A stretch of DNA of 64,000 bases from Daphnia pulex (GCF_021134715.1 NC_060026.1:3100001-3164000); one strand, 5' to 3'; positions 1-17,848 are shown, counted from the stretch's first letter. Numbers and translations: made by a program. Notes: generated by a model from the sequence alone, not told the origin.

Positions 1-65
1 CAATTTGCGATAATAATAATTCACGTACAAAAATGAATAAAAAATAACGTCTTTCAAAACGACAG

Positions 66-778
66 CGAGCAAATGTTGGTCGACTGCGACACAACCAACC
101 ACGGCTGCAACGGTGGAATGTACGATGCTGCTTGGCAATTCCTCCAAGGAAAGGGCGGCGCCATGAAGAGCTCATCCTACGCTTACACTTCCGGACCTAC
201 CGGAACTGTACGGAAATGTTTTCTATCGATATTACCAAGATGGCCCAAGTATATCCATTGCTAACTTCAAATTGTTTTCGATTCGATCGTATATGCAGGC
301 CGGAACCACTTGCAAGTTCGACAGCACCGCCGTTGGCGCCAAGGTGGCTTCTTTCGGCTGGGTCGATCCTTACCCCAACCCCACCGCTATCATGACCTCC
401 TTGCAAAGCAACGGACCGCTTCCAGCTGCCCTGGAGGTCCTCGACTCCCTCTACAGCTACTCGTAAGATGAAATGGCGACCTCGAATTTCATCATCAGCA
501 TTTTATTTCGATCCCATTTACTAATCGCTCGATTATCAAATAGAACTGGAGTCTACAGTGATGCTGCTTGCCCATCTGACGTAAATACTGTCAATCATGC
601 CGTCGTTATCGTCGGATACGGCACCACCACCGCCACATCCACCGTTCCGGCCACTCCTTACTGGATTATCCGCAACTCATGGAGCACCGGATGGGGTCTC
701 TCCGGCTACTTCATGATCAAGCGCGGTGTCAACATGTGCAACATCGAGTCATGGGCTGCCTACGTTAAGGTTGTCTAA
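66..778 (+). CDS. CP0: papain-like cysteine protease, 3' part (last three exons)
   Basis: Exons 66-207, 299-462 and 544-778 join in frame; the 5' part lies before the window. The first exon begins with EQMLVDCD and carries the GCNGG motif of C1A peptidases. The last exon has the catalytic His in [11 protein letters not shown] and the catalytic Asn in [11 protein letters not shown], followed by the stop at 776-778. Intron phases (0 then 2) match the last three exons of the minus-strand array at 22-59 kb, so it is a member of that family in opposite orientation. The loop between VGYG and the Asn motif is longer than in the minus-strand copies, with a Thr/Ala-rich insertion. The catalytic Cys exon is outside the window, so activity cannot be judged. 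Confidence 0.88.
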
Positions 779-1328
779 TAATAACTAATTCCCTATACAC
801 CACCGATACGAATGCGCCTCGATTTCACATTCTCTTCCTTCCCAAAAAAAAAATTATTTTATGAAATTGTTTACGTGCTGGGGCATAGAAAACAAATACA
901 CTTGAATTTGGCATGGCAAAATTCTTCCTTGAACATCTCTCGTTATTGGAAACACACTCAGATTTCCATTTTACTAATGGAGTTGAGTGGAGAGTTACTG
1001 CGCATATACGTTGACAAATGTTGACGGTTTCGACGCAATAGACGAATGATAGGACAGGTTTCAGATTTCCAAGCGAAAAAAATAACAATAAAAAAAGAGT
1101 GTCGCAGCCCTGGAAAGCGCCACATTGTGCGTGGTATGTCAACAGCTGCGAGGGGAATAAATAACGCCAGATATTCAATTATTTGACTAAATCCATAGTC
1201 CGATAAACTCGCCGTTAAATCAACCTCAACTGGAATTGATAGCATTGCGAACCAGGTGTAAATAACAACACCTGTACATCCGTAATTGGCCGCCATAGCC
1301 TTGTTGTTTTACAGTAAAAATATGGGGC

Positions 1329-1336
1329 TATAAAAA
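1329..1336 (+). promoter_or_regulatory. TATA box of Ast1
   Basis: TATAAAAA lies about 30 bp before a likely transcription start. It is followed by a non-coding first exon ending at 1395 (donor GTAAAT) and an intron to 1466 (acceptor CTGTAG), then the ATG at 1486. Ast2 has the same layout. Confidence 0.65.
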
Positions 1337-1485
1337 TGGGCAGCCGAAAGCTGTTGGATCACTCGTGAAACGGGCAACTCATCGACAACAGAAAGGTAAA
1401 TGTATAACTTTGGTGCTCAAATTACTTCTGTCCAGCTCTAAAAATAAATTCACTTGATTTCTGTAGCTTTAATATTGAATGAAAA

Positions 1486-2868
<1,383 letters not shown>

Positions 2869-3239
2869 AAAAAATCGACCGGCTAAAATGACAAAACTTC
2901 GATTCAAGTCGTCGCCTGTTGCTGTCGCTATTTTCGAAATGTCAAATTCTTCGAAACTTTTCAAACAAAAAATATCTTTTACCGTTTTTGTTTTATTATT
3001 TTGGTGGCAAGGGTTGGAACTGGAGAACCGGTGATAGATTGATTAAAACATGTTATCAATTTTTCAATACATTGCTATTGCGAAAATTAGCCTCAATCGA
3101 AGAGTTTTGAAAATGGGCAAGTCAAAAAAATAACGGGCTGATTGCTTCCCAACTCGCGTTCGGAATCCGTACGAAAATAGCATACATGTTATTGTGTGGA
3201 CAGTTAGGAAAAGTACATAACCCAAATGGCCATCTGACT

Positions 3240-3330
3240 CGACACAGACGCGTTCTAATTAGCTGGCGTTATTTGCACTGTAGATTGGTTCGAATCAGTC
3301 AACTGGCGCAAGCAGATCTTATGTAAATAT
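3240..3330 (+). promoter_or_regulatory. Orphan copy of the astacin upstream block
   Basis: A block with TTATTTGCACTGTA, TTGGTTCGAATCAGTCAAC and GCAGATCTTATG occurs here, at 8590-8660 before Ast3, and in diverged form before Ast4 (10797-10890), Ast5 (14992-15070) and Ast6 (17766-17830). Here no astacin follows, so it probably marks a gene lost from this site. Regulatory function is inferred only from its repeated position. Confidence 0.5.
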
Positions 3331-3489
3331 AGACATGGACTGAGCAGGGCTAGAACCGAAGCGGCTGTTGCGCTCACTGTGAAATCTATTCAACCTTGAC
3401 GCACTGAAGGGTGCTAGATTCGAAATGTACTCAAGTGTACTTGCAATAGGAAGCACGGACTTTTAGACAGCCGCTTCAGTTCCAGCTAA

Positions 3490-6180
3490 TCAAATCAATC
3501 AAATAAATTTGAAAACAAGAAAACAGACTACTACAAAAAAAAAATGAATCCTTTTTTGGAGTGATAAAACTGATAATCGAAATTGTCAGAAGGGGATCGT
3601 CGATGATAACAATGTCCATAATATCAACAAGTGAAAAGAATTAAAATTACAGTTAAAAAGTATACTCAGGAATGGGAATCGACTGAAAATGCGCGTTAGC
3701 TTTTAGCAAAAGCAATCAAGAGAAATAGGAACGTATTCAAATTTCTTGGTTCCGACTGCTTCAACGCAAACAGGTTCACCACAACCGAATTTCGAGTAAT
3801 TATGGAAAATACTTTCAAAATGAGGTTAGTAAAAAAAATATATATATATACATCGACTTCCAGTGGAAACAAAATAGAACTCATTTATCAGAGCAACAAG
3901 TTCGACGATTGGATTTTTAAATTCACAAGACGGACAAGAGGTGCAGAAGAAAACTGACCACTTCAAATTTCGGTAAGCTAAGTCGATTGCACGAACGACA
4001 CCTTGATTTCAGTCTGCTGAAATATTTTCGTCTTTTAACGCAAGACAAAAAAAAAGATGAGGAGATAAGATTGTCAATTGCATCCTTTGCCCAAAGAATG
4101 ACTATGCAAATAGCGAAAACCTTTGGAGTATGGGATTGAAGTCAAGAAAGTCCAGCTATGCCATCCCATTTAAAAATTTAGAAAAAATTGTCATATGAGA
4201 ACAATCACGGAAAAAATGTTCTGGCAATGTGAAGGAAGAGGATAACGCCGATTACCTCTAAAATTGTGTCAAGACAAAAAAATTCTGAAAAAACTCTACA
4301 CCGGAGCGTGTGTCCAAACGAGAGTATGTGGGGAAAAAACAAAACTAGACCTTTGCTCAGTTGCAAGGACTAGTAAAGGCTTTTCACATCGGGCCTCCAG
4401 TACCAGCGAAAATACGAAACACATACAGGCCGATTCAAGGGTAGTTTTCAATTTCAATCGCCAGCGATTTTCCCTATAAGGAACACGAATAGTGTCTATC
4501 AATTCCATTAGGGCACGAAAAATAAAGTCTGGCGACTTCTTTTTTAACTTCAAAATGACGACAGGTTGACAGTGGCTCTACAGATTAATCCAGGCAAAAC
4601 ACACGCTGAACGAAGACAACTGTAAAATATCATCAAAGAAGCTTCTTCATAAAGACAATCGCAATTTTACTATTGCTCAATGGTTCAAGTTTTCTCCAAA
4701 CCAATAATTAAAGAAAGTTGGGGCCGTTACTCGGAAGCAATTGCCTACGTACACATATCCATCTCGACGAAAATGAACATGAAAACAAACAGAGTTGAGC
4801 TAGAAACTCGAGAGTATACCAGAAAACTGATTGACATGATGTGATCATCCGAAAAAGTTTACGTGAAGGTAAGTACAAAATCGTCAAGTATACTGCGCGA
4901 AAATGCCTTCAGTTCAGTCTTGTCATAAAGGTCTAACACAACACCAATCAAAAAAGAAACTCAAGTACTTGGAGTGAGTATCTTGATTTTCAGCACCTGG
5001 GCGATAACAACAAGAATACCTTGATCGAAGCAAACCTTAAAAGATTTGGAAGAAAAATTGACAATAGACGTAAAAATAATTTAGAAATGCGGTGTCCAAA
5101 AAGCCCTGAAGCAAGAAAAAAGCTGCAAAGTTAAAGAATTGCGCTAACTCGTGGCTTATTACACTCACGGCAGAATTATTCCTTATTCGATTTCGGTCAG
5201 ATTTTTAGTGGACAAGAAGGGGCCAGGACAGTTTTGCCGAAACTATGCTGACCCCGTTGAACGAAGAAGATCGTCTTGAGATTCGACCTAATCTCGAGAG
5301 ACCCAATTGATGAGCTTGGGAATCATTAAAATTTTGTCAAGCAGTGATGAACATGGAGAATGTTCATCGAGGGTAACGATGACTCAAGAAGCCAATACTT
5401 GTGTATGTGTTTGCTCTCCGTCCACATATTTTGCTGCCAAAAGGCAATTGAGCAATTTGCATGGGAGCCATCAGTTGGAGGATGTCCTAACCAACAGCAC
5501 CAAAAGGAAAAAAAAAAAGGCATAAATTTTCCTACCTTGAAGCCCGGGAAATTCAGCCAGGCATCTCCAAGTGCTTCATCCGCAGAAAAGTTGAACACGT
5601 CAGGCAAGATGAGGACGTCCTCGTAAATCAGCAAAAAAAAATGGATGACAACAAAACTGGCGCTTGTTGTTTTATGAATTATGATGGTGGCCAGCTCAGA
5701 AATCAAATCTGCAAAAAGAAGAAAAATGGAAACATGAAGTCGCATTCTATCTAAACAAAGCAAAATGCCAATACATGCCACACATCTGGTTACATGATAA
5801 TTGCAAGCGAAAAACCTAGACAATTTCGGGCCAGATCACTCCTCTTAATGTAAAGCTCCCATTTTCATACGATTTGTTTCTAGATTTGAAGTTATTTAAC
5901 TGCTTAAAAAATGTGTATAAAACTATCGAAGAGACACGAGACACGACCGACACGACGATCACATTTTTGTAAAAATTTGTTTTACTACAATTAACGCCGT
6001 TGCCAAATAAACTCTTGCCCAGCCTACCCCGGAACTAAGTTGAAAGTTACAACAAAAGTTTTGCATCCGGACATTCCGGAGAAACTGGGTAGGATTAAAT
6101 GGAAAAATTTTTTTAATTGAACAAAAATGTTGCGAAGTAATGAATTTTGTAACGAATATTATCATTAAAACAAGCAAAAA
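3490..6180. repeat. R1: co-duplicated block of unknown nature, first copy
   Basis: Large parts match R2 (12760-14720), R3 (19740-21890) and, inverted, R4 (26740-27970). Two stretches look like decayed coding sequence. On +, 4020-4140 reads as a diverged peptide shared with R2 (ASFAQRMTMQIAKTF here, DSLAETLALQIPKAFG in R2). On -, 5530-5720 is bounded by a TTTTGCAG acceptor and a TTCAAG/GTAGG donor and contains DVFNFSADEALGDAWL. I do not recognise the family. There are stops and frameshifts, so this is not a working gene as it stands. No astacin or cysteine protease exons lie in it. Confidence 0.6.
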
Positions 6181-6654
6181 GGGTTGACAAGTTGTTAAGG
6201 GAAGGAAGCTTGTTGAGGTGGAATTGATACCCTTTGTTCGTATTTCATTGACTGCGCACTATGCTTTAATTGGACCGCTTTATCGGAGCGCATGTTTTGC
6301 ATATCATTACACCGGTTCACAAGGGTGATGTCCTAGCATACATTAGCCTTATTCGACGAGTTTCAGAATAAGGAACTAAACAAATAAAGAGTATAGCTAC
6401 TTCCCAATTCACGTTTGGACTTGGCAAGAAATAGCAAAATTCTTCCTTGAACATCTCTCGTTATTGGAAACACATTCAGATTTCCATTTTATACTAATGG
6501 AGTTGAGTGGAGAGTTACTGCGCATATACGTTGACGAATGTTTACGGTTTCGACGCAATAGACGAATGACAGGACTGTTTCAGATTTCCAAGCGAAAAAA
6601 TTAACACTAAAAAAGAGTGTCGCAGCACTGGAACAGGACAGTAAAATAGGGGAC

Positions 6655-6660
6655 TATAAA
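6655..6660 (+). promoter_or_regulatory. TATA box of Ast2
   Basis: TATAAA in the same context as Ast1 (followed by AATGGGCAGCCG). A non-coding exon ending near 6721 and a 5' UTR intron with acceptor CTCTAG follow. Confidence 0.65.
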
Positions 6661-6813
6661 AATGGGCAGCCGAAAGCTGTTGGATCACTCGTGAAACGGG
6701 CAACTCATCGACAACAGAACGGTAGATGTATAGCTTTTGTGTGCTCACATTCTTTCTGTTCAGCTCTAAAAATAAATTCGCTTGTTTTCTCTAGCTTTAA
6801 TATCGAATGAAAA

Positions 6814-8209
6814 ATGGCCCATTCGCTAGTGACGATGCTGACGCTTTCCGTCTTGTGCCTTTGGCTTGGATCAGTCGCAGGAACGCCCGTCTTACTTCCT
6901 AACGATGAACGCGTAAGTCTAAATCACTCTAAAACAAAACAATTCAGATCATTCAAGTTGGTTAATTAGTCGAACAATTTCCAACCTGGACCTCCACTCA
7001 CATACAAAGAACTCAAAAGCGACATCTCCAGCAAAGCGGACAGTAAATTAAAAAAATACCTAATTAATTTCAGTTGTAGTTTGATATTCTTGAATTGCCA
7101 TTTAAAAAAACATTGCAAAATTTGCAGAAACCAACAGCGATCTTTTTATTCCGTGGGAGAAGCAACACCCTGGGCTCGTTGAGGGCGACATCATGCCGAC
7201 GGATAAGAAAAACGCCATCATCAATCCAGGTGGACTTCGGCCCAACAAAATCATTCCTTACGTCATCGATATATATTACAGTATCTACACAATTGTGTCG
7301 TTCACGTCAGAATTTTGATTTTAAAAATATTTCTCTCGTAATAAAAAGCAACCGAACAGCGAAATGTCATAGCGTCCGCCATGGACGCCTACCACACCAA
7401 AACTTGCATCCGCTTCGTTCCGCGAACGAACGAAACCAATTACATCCAGATCTACAAGAGTGGACAAGGGTAAGATTATTTCAAAAACTAAATGGCCCTT
7501 TTCAAACTGACCGAAGTACCGGTATGAAACTTGTTGCTTGAATGAAATTGTGGAAATCTAGTTGTTGGAGCTACGTTGGCATGGTGAACATAGAAGGTCA
7601 AGGACAAGGATTGGGTCTCGACGACGGATGCATAGCAAGCTGGGCGCCCGGAGTCGTCATGCACGAGCTGATGCATGCCGTCGGATTTTGGCACGAGCAC
7701 ATGCGCCCAGATCGCGACACCTACGTGTCCATCAATCTGAACAATGTTTTGATTAGTCAGTACATACGCCTAATGGATTTCTTTAAAAAAAAGTGAAATA
7801 TTCATTTTTAAAAAATCTCATAGATTACAGAGGCGACTTTGGCAGGCTTTCAACAACGCAAGTTACCACTCTCGGACTTCCTTGCGATTACGGTACAGTT
7901 GTTTGGAGGTGTGCTCACAGAGGAGGAAGTTAAGTTCCATTAAAATCAATATTTTTTTTTTAGTTGAAATTTCAGGTTCTGTCATGCATTACCCAAAGAA
8001 TGCCTTCGCTATAGATAATAACATTGCCGTCATCACGCCGCTGATTGGAAACCCTACCATAGGTCAAAGAACAGGATTTAGTGACGTAAACAATTCTCAT
8101 TATTTTCCCTCTGCGTCAATCTATAACTCTGTTTAAAATCTCACCACAGTTGGACGTGCAGAAACTCAACAAGTTGTACAGCTGCTCAACATCCACCTGT
8201 TCTGGATAA
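6814..8209 (+). CDS. Ast2: secreted astacin (M12A) zinc metalloprotease
   Basis: Exons 6814-6912, 6970-7042, 7128-7280, 7349-7469, 7562-7755, 7824-7892, 7976-8085 and 8150-8209 join in frame to 292 aa. It has the signal peptide, the LVEGD propeptide motif, CIRFVPRT, CWSYVG, the zinc site [19 protein letters not shown] and the Met-turn SVMHYP. Differences from Ast1: one codon fewer before IPWE, two codons more after CWSYVG, and Trp to Arg in the mature N-terminal GGLRPN. The donors GTATCT (exon 3) and GTCAGT (exon 5) are weaker than in Ast1. It is a tandem duplicate of Ast1 and appears intact. Confidence 0.9.
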
Positions 8210-8729
8210 AAGAAATCGACCGGCTAAAATGACAAAACTTCGATTCAAGTCGTCGCCTGTTGCTGTCGCTATTTTCGAAATGTCAAATTCTCCGAAATTT
8301 TTCAAACAAAAAATATCTTTTACCGTTTTTGTTTTATTATTTTGGTGGCAAGGGTTGGAACTGGAGAACCGGTGATAGATTGATTAAAACATGTTATCAA
8401 TTTTTCAATACATTGCTGTTGCGGAAATTAGCCTCAATCGAAGAGTTTTGAAAATGGGCAAGTCAAAAAAATAACGGGCTGATTGCTTCCCAACTCGCGT
8501 TCGGAATCCGTACGAAAATAGCATACATGTTATTGTGTGGACAGTTAGGAAAAGTACATAACCCAAATGGCCATCTGACTCGACACAGACGCGTTCTAAT
8601 TAGCTGGCGTTATTTGCACTGTAAATTGGTTCGAATCAGTCAACTGGCACAAGCAGAGCTTATGTAGCTAAATATACTATTGCCAGCTGCTGTTTTGCGT
8701 CAGCTTGACGAAACTATATTCAACCGAGT

Positions 8730-8737
8730 TATAAATT
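8730..8737 (+). promoter_or_regulatory. TATA box of Ast3
   Basis: TATAAATT, followed by a short 5' UTR exon (CTCTCCGATTCACG, donor GTACG near 8791) and an intron ending at 8880. The same arrangement precedes Ast4. Confidence 0.6.
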
Positions 8738-8898
8738 GCCTGGCTTCACTCGTATCGCTCGACAGACACTCTCCGATTCACGGTACGATTCAGAATAATC
8801 CGCTGGTCTTTCATTAATTACAAAATTTAAGTTTTACATTAGGTTTAATGATTTCATTTCTCTCTTGTTGTTATTTCAGAGGTAAAATTGAGTTGAAA

Positions 8899-10287
<1,389 letters not shown>

Positions 10288-10790
10288 TCTCCCTGATTCT
10301 TGGATTCTATATGGCATTGGCTATAAAATAGCGGCTGCTGGCAACTATACAATCCACCTTCCGTCAACGTCTTCAAGTTGATCCTCAAATGTCAATCCTA
10401 TCCAATTTAACCACTATGCCGTAGTACACATCCTTTGTTCAGCATTAGTGGTGTTTATTCATTTTCAAATTCAATGGCGCGCAATTCAAATGTGGCAATG
10501 TTCCATGCCCAAGTTAGCGCTAGCGTGTTTATTTTTAGGGCTAACAAAATCATTAAAATCAATCTGGCATAACAACAATCTGACGTTCGTGCTTTAATGA
10601 GAATTCAAAAACTTTGAGAAATTATTGGAAAGAGCCGCCGTTTCGAAACAGTTGTCAATGCTAGCTTTTTAAAACTGTTTTTCAAACGAAAGCAAGCGTT
10701 GCAAGTGTGAAAGAATGGAACCGTGAATAGTTTTTAAAAAAATGTTAATGGCTCGCAAGCGATAGAGGCGCAAATTGCATCTGATTCAAT
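10288..10790. other. Ast3-Ast4 spacer, no gene seen
   Basis: 3' flank of Ast3. I see no protease exon, tRNA or mobile element in it. Some of the sequence resembles the 3' flanks of Ast4-Ast6. Confidence 0.5.
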
Positions 10791-10962
10791 ACAGATGCGT
10801 GTTCAAATACCTATGTAGCTTTATTAGCACTACAAATTGGTTCTAATTAATCAACGGTGGCGCAGGCAGATCTTATGTCAATATTGCCAGCTGCATGTCT
10901 GTACCAGTGTACCTATACCATACAAAATTTGTGTTCAGCTTAACGAAGCTGCTCAACTGAGT

Positions 10963-10970
10963 TATAAATT
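10963..10970 (+). promoter_or_regulatory. TATA box of Ast4
   Basis: TATAAATT. A 5' UTR exon with CTCTCCGATTCACG, donor GTACG near 11031, and an intron ending at 11120 follow. Confidence 0.6.
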
Positions 10971-11143
10971 AGCAGCTGCAAAGGACTGATTATCACTCGT
11001 ATTGCTCGAGAGACACTCTCCGATTCACGGTACGAAAGAAAAATCCATTGGTCTCGATTAATTAACATTTAGTTATACGTAGCATAAAATTACTTCACTC
11101 CTCTTTTGATATGATTTCAGAGCAAAAAAAACTTAAGTTGAAA

Positions 11144-12496
<1,353 letters not shown>

Positions 12497-12759
12497 CTGG
12501 TTTCTTGAAAGTGGACTGGCTCCTGACAACGAAAAAAACTACCTTCCGTCTTGGTCTTCGCCGCTATAGGTCTGTTTCCCCCTGTTATTCTATAGAAATA
12601 TTGGATTGCAAAGAGGAGGTTTTCTGTTTTGTGTTCGGTGCATTTAATCAATACACATACTTTTTTGAGCATTATGTCGTTTCTTCATCTGGAAATTTAA
12701 TTGCGCGTTAAAAATACTTGAAAATTAAAAAAAAAAAAAAAAAAACGAACTACAACTTC

Positions 12760-14720
12760 AAATGTTTCGATTCGCTTATAACCTGAAGAACTTTGGTATA
12801 GATGGCCAGATCGATTATTTGGCATCATTTGAATACAACAAATTAAGACTGCGCAATCATCACATTAATTTCTGCGTGACGGACAGGGCGGATCAAATCT
12901 TAATTTAAAAACTGTTTTCTTTTTCCCCCAAAATCGGAAAATACAAAAAGATGGTAGAAGTGCTGAGGGTAACGAACTCAGTGTCGCATCAACAGACAGA
13001 AATCAAAATGGAAGAACAGCAAAATGATATCGCTAAACATATCTTAAAATATATGGATTGACTTTCCATATAGGGGAATAAGAAGCTGAATTTCGCAACT
13101 TACAAGAATTCTATTAATTTATAGCTTTAAAAATTCTACAAAGATGTTTAAATCAATAAGAAAAAAATTAATCCTTTCGTAGTCTGATAATCGAAATTGT
13201 GGTCCATTCATCAGATGTATACGAAAAATTTAAAATTGTTTTCAATTCCACAACAAATGAAGATCGTCATTGATTGAAAAATTTCCGTAATAGCAACAAG
13301 AGAAAGAAATTATAATAACAGTTTAAAAATGTACGCTCAAGAATGGAAATCGACTGAAAATACGCGCTAGATTTTTGCACATGTAATCACAGAGAAGAAT
13401 GTGAATGTATTAACAATTCTTGGTTCCCTCTGTTTCGACGCAAAGATGTTCACCCCAACCAAATTTCGAGTAATTATGGAAATTAATTCCAGATTGAGGT
13501 TAGTATTTCAAAAAATCTCGTTAACGCGAAAAACATCCGCTGGAAACAAATATACGAAAGCAACAAAATCGACGATGAGATATTCAAATGCTGAAGCTTT
13601 TGCTGAAGCTGCTGAAATATTTTCGTTCTTATGGTCTAACAGTAAGACGAGGAGACAAGATCGACACAGTTGATTCTTTGGCAGAAACTTTGGCTTTACA
13701 AATACCTAAAGCCTTCGGAAATATGGGATTGAACGGGATTGAAGTCAAGGAAGTACAACTGTGCGATCCCTTTTGAAAATTTGTCATATGAAAACAAATA
13801 CGAAATAAACTCTCAAGACATTTTAAAGGAATAGACTGAAATTGTGCGGGGAAATAGCTGAATACCTCATCCGGAGCGAGTGCCCAAACGAGAGCTTGTA
13901 AAATACTCAGCTAGATTTTGATGCTGCTCAGTGGCAAGGACTAGTAAAGGCTCCTCGCATCGGGTCTGCGCCTTGGGTACCAACGAAAATCCGAAACACT
14001 AACAAGCCGATTCACTGTAGTTTGTTTAAATTTAAATTGATAGCGTTTTCCCTTATACAGATTATTGATAGCGGTTATCAATTCCATTAGGGTAAAATCC
14101 GGATCACTCCGAAAAAGATACGGAAGGGTAAGCACAAAATCGTTACACATAAAAAAAATTAAAATACTGCGCGAAATGCCTCCAGTTTAAACTATATAGG
14201 AGTCAAACACACAACCAAGAAAATGAGATGTCCAAATTTAAGCTAGGTAGGTAGCTGCAAAGTGAAAGAATCGCGCTGAATAGCACTCACATTCAAATTC
14301 GTCCTAATTCGACTAAAATCACATGTTCAAGGCCCGTCCTATTCTCAAAATACTCAGTTGATGCTTGCAACGATACGCCACCAAAAAGAAAATGGGCTGA
14401 ATTTTTCCTACCTTGAAGCCAGAGAAAAACAGCAGAGCATCTCCTAGCGCTCCTTCCGCAGAAAAGTTGAATACGTCAGGCGAGCGGAGATGGGAGAAAA
14501 GTCGTCGTCGTCGTGAACCAGTTCATAAAACTTGCACTCGTTGTTTTTGTGATGATTGCCGGCTCAGGAATAACATCTGCAGAAAGAAGAAAAAAGGAAA
14601 CATGAAGTCAAATTGTAAGTATTAAGTAAAATGGCAATGCACCCCATACATCGTCTGGTTACACGATAAGTCCTTGCCAAAAAATTTAAATTTGACCAAG
14701 TTTGAAACAGGACATTACTC
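12760..14720. repeat. R2: second copy of the co-duplicated block
   Basis: Follows Ast4 as R1 follows Ast1. Shared landmarks include GCTTATAACCTGAAGAACTT, CAGCAAAATGATATCGCTAAAC (shared with R3) and the minus-strand splice-like edges TTTCTGCAG and TTCAAG/GTAGG near 14415 and 14580. The + strand stretch 13588-13776 is open for 62 codons and gives the longest version of the relic peptide. On -, the second relic reads DVFNFSAEGALGDALL. No known domain recognised. Confidence 0.6.
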
Positions 14721-15099
14721 TTATAAAAGCCCTCATATTCATACTTCTTTATACCGTATTTAGTTTTCTGCCTGGCTGTGTTTCCCGCATATCAGCACAA
14801 GGGCGATCAAATGGCTCTTGTGAAATAAATGTAAGCGTTATTCGACGAGTTTTAGAGAATTAAACAAATAATGGGTAACTCCCAACTCACTTTTGGAGTT
14901 GATAGATACGAATATAGGCCTAGTAGGCATGTTATTAAGGACAGTTCGGATAAGTATACATAACCCAAGTTGCCATCTGATTCGAAACAGATGCGTTTTC
15001 ATTTAAGTAGCGATATTTGCGCTGTAAGTCTGCTGTAATAAATCAACCGACACATCTTATGTCAATACTTTTGTCAACTGCATGTCTACACCTACGAGT

Positions 15100-15107
15100 T
15101 ATAAATT
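15100..15107 (+). promoter_or_regulatory. TATA box of Ast5
   Basis: TATAAATT, still well conserved although the coding start downstream is gone. Confidence 0.5.
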
Positions 15108-15227
15108 GCCACAGTTGCTGCCTATCATTCGCAGCGAGACTCTTTCCGATTCAGGATTCACGCCACGAAAGAAAAATTCGATGCCGTTACAGAGCTAAAA
15201 CTAAGTTGAAAATTAAACACCATTTGT

Positions 15228-16339
<1,112 letters not shown>

Positions 16340-16840
16340 GGATCTCCGACACAAGCTAAAGAGAACCGTTGACTGCTGGCAACGATAAAATTCACCTTCG
16401 ATCGTCGTCTTTAACAAAATGAAGTTAAAAAAGAAATGACATGTTGATATCCCCAAAAAATTTGATTACAAATAGGAGATCTTGTGTTATGTTTCCGGTG
16501 CATTTAACCAATGTGCCGTAATACACACCCTTTGTTCAGCATAATGCCATTTCTTCAGTTTTAGATCCAATGGCGCGTATTTTAAAATGCGGCTATATTC
16601 CATTCCCATCTAAGTTCGTGCATTTGTGAATAATTCGGGTTTTAACGAGCAGGGTGAAGAAAGTTGGTTGGTCCACATAGTTAATTACGTTAACTGTGAC
16701 CTCATTTACACACTAAAACCTGGATTGCTCACAGCTAAATCATGGGAAAATAAAATGTCGCCAGTTGTATTCGCAATCATATTCGTACACCCTCCCAATT
16801 AAATCTTAAAAAAAAAAAAAGAATCTGAGTAAGAATCTCA
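16340..16840. other. Ast5 3' flank, no gene seen
   Basis: AT-rich spacer with an A-run near 16807-16819. No exon recognised. Confidence 0.45.
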
Positions 16841-16844
16841 GTTT

Positions 16845-17230
16845 GATGATTTTATTTTGTGGGACAAAACAAAATCATTTTTGAAGGAGACGCCATGACT
16901 TCAGCGGAACACTATTCTTTTAAATAGCTTTGGTCGAACGCAATTACACCTTACGTTTATAGCTACTGTTTTCTCTCGCTCTTTTGATTATCTCCGACAA
17001 TAGCACGTGAACAACGGCAAATGATTGCGCATTAGCTAAGAACGAGTACCACAATAAACCGTTTCTCGGATCAGCGAAGCCAACTGCATCAAGATAAAGA
17101 ATGTGATGAAATTAAATTATTAAAATAAGTTTCTCGAGCTACGCAGGCAAAGAGCTATGTGTCCTGATCGTGACGCAAATGTTTTGATCAATTACACTTA
17201 TCTCAAACTGCGCAATACCATGAAAATTTT
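16845..17230 (+). pseudogene. Heavily decayed astacin relic
   Basis: Short runs align in order with astacin exons: TTTTGTGGGACAAAACAAAAT (the IPWD-Q region), a remnant of GGAGACGCCATG (GDIMP), TTGGTCGAACGCAATTACACC (LWPNAxIPY), GAACGAGTACCACAATAAA (NEYHNK), and CCTGATCGTGACGCAAATG (PDRD). Introns are collapsed and most exon sequence is deleted. It is an old dead copy between Ast5 and Ast6. Confidence 0.75.
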
Positions 17231-17848
17231 CAGCGTTGTTTAAGAACCCCCACCTCGCTGACAAAGCAACAAAATCTCCAATTTCAACATATGCTAATTC
17301 AACAATTCGCAATAAAGTACAGTAGCTAAGCTAAGCTATAAAAATTGTTCGGTAAAATGGATTTGGTCTGGGTACAAGCTCGTACTTTATTGTGCCGCAT
17401 ACTGATCCTTTATTGGCCCACTTTAAATTACCGAATGAACAGTGGCAGTCGGCCATCCTCAGGGGGTTAATAATGCAACACCTCGATGCGTGATCCAGCT
17501 ATCAGAGAATACCAGGGTTTTTATGGGTTACAATCTTTACAACAGTTGAAGGCGTCAAACAAATCGAGAGATGAAGTTTAGCTAAGTGAATCAAGTCATA
17601 AAGAATTAGGACGTGACATTGCTGGGCCCTATATACTGCAGAGAGCAAACATGGAAGGCATACCGTGCTCTGTGCACGGGTTTTCCCCGTTGAGCTGGCT
17701 CAAATAAAATCGGTAATGCCCCGCACGATAAGTGCTTGGGGCTCAAGTTTGACTCCATACAGACACGTACTCAATTGGCTCACGTTATTTGCACTAAATG
17801 AATTGGTTCAATTAAGTCAAGTGACGTCCATTGGGGGCAGCAGATTGG

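Larger units (their letters stand above)
6430..8663 (+). repeat. Tandem duplication unit, copy 2 (contains Ast2)
   Basis: Second copy of 915-3325. It lacks the roughly 190 bp present before the TATA box in copy 1. The 3' part (from about 7970) differs from copy 1 by only a few bases, and the 63-codon chance ORF in the 3' flank is identical in both. Confidence 0.85.

Noticed and set aside
958-1296. 112-codon ORF on - in the CP0-Ast1 spacer
   Set aside because: It lies mostly in duplicated flanking DNA plus the region missing from copy 2, has no domain, and is interrupted in the other copy.
5326-5823. 165-codon ORF on - in R1
   Set aside because: Only its middle part is shared with the other R copies, where it is bounded by splice-like sites; the N-terminal part is intron-like. 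I keep the relic idea but not an intact gene.
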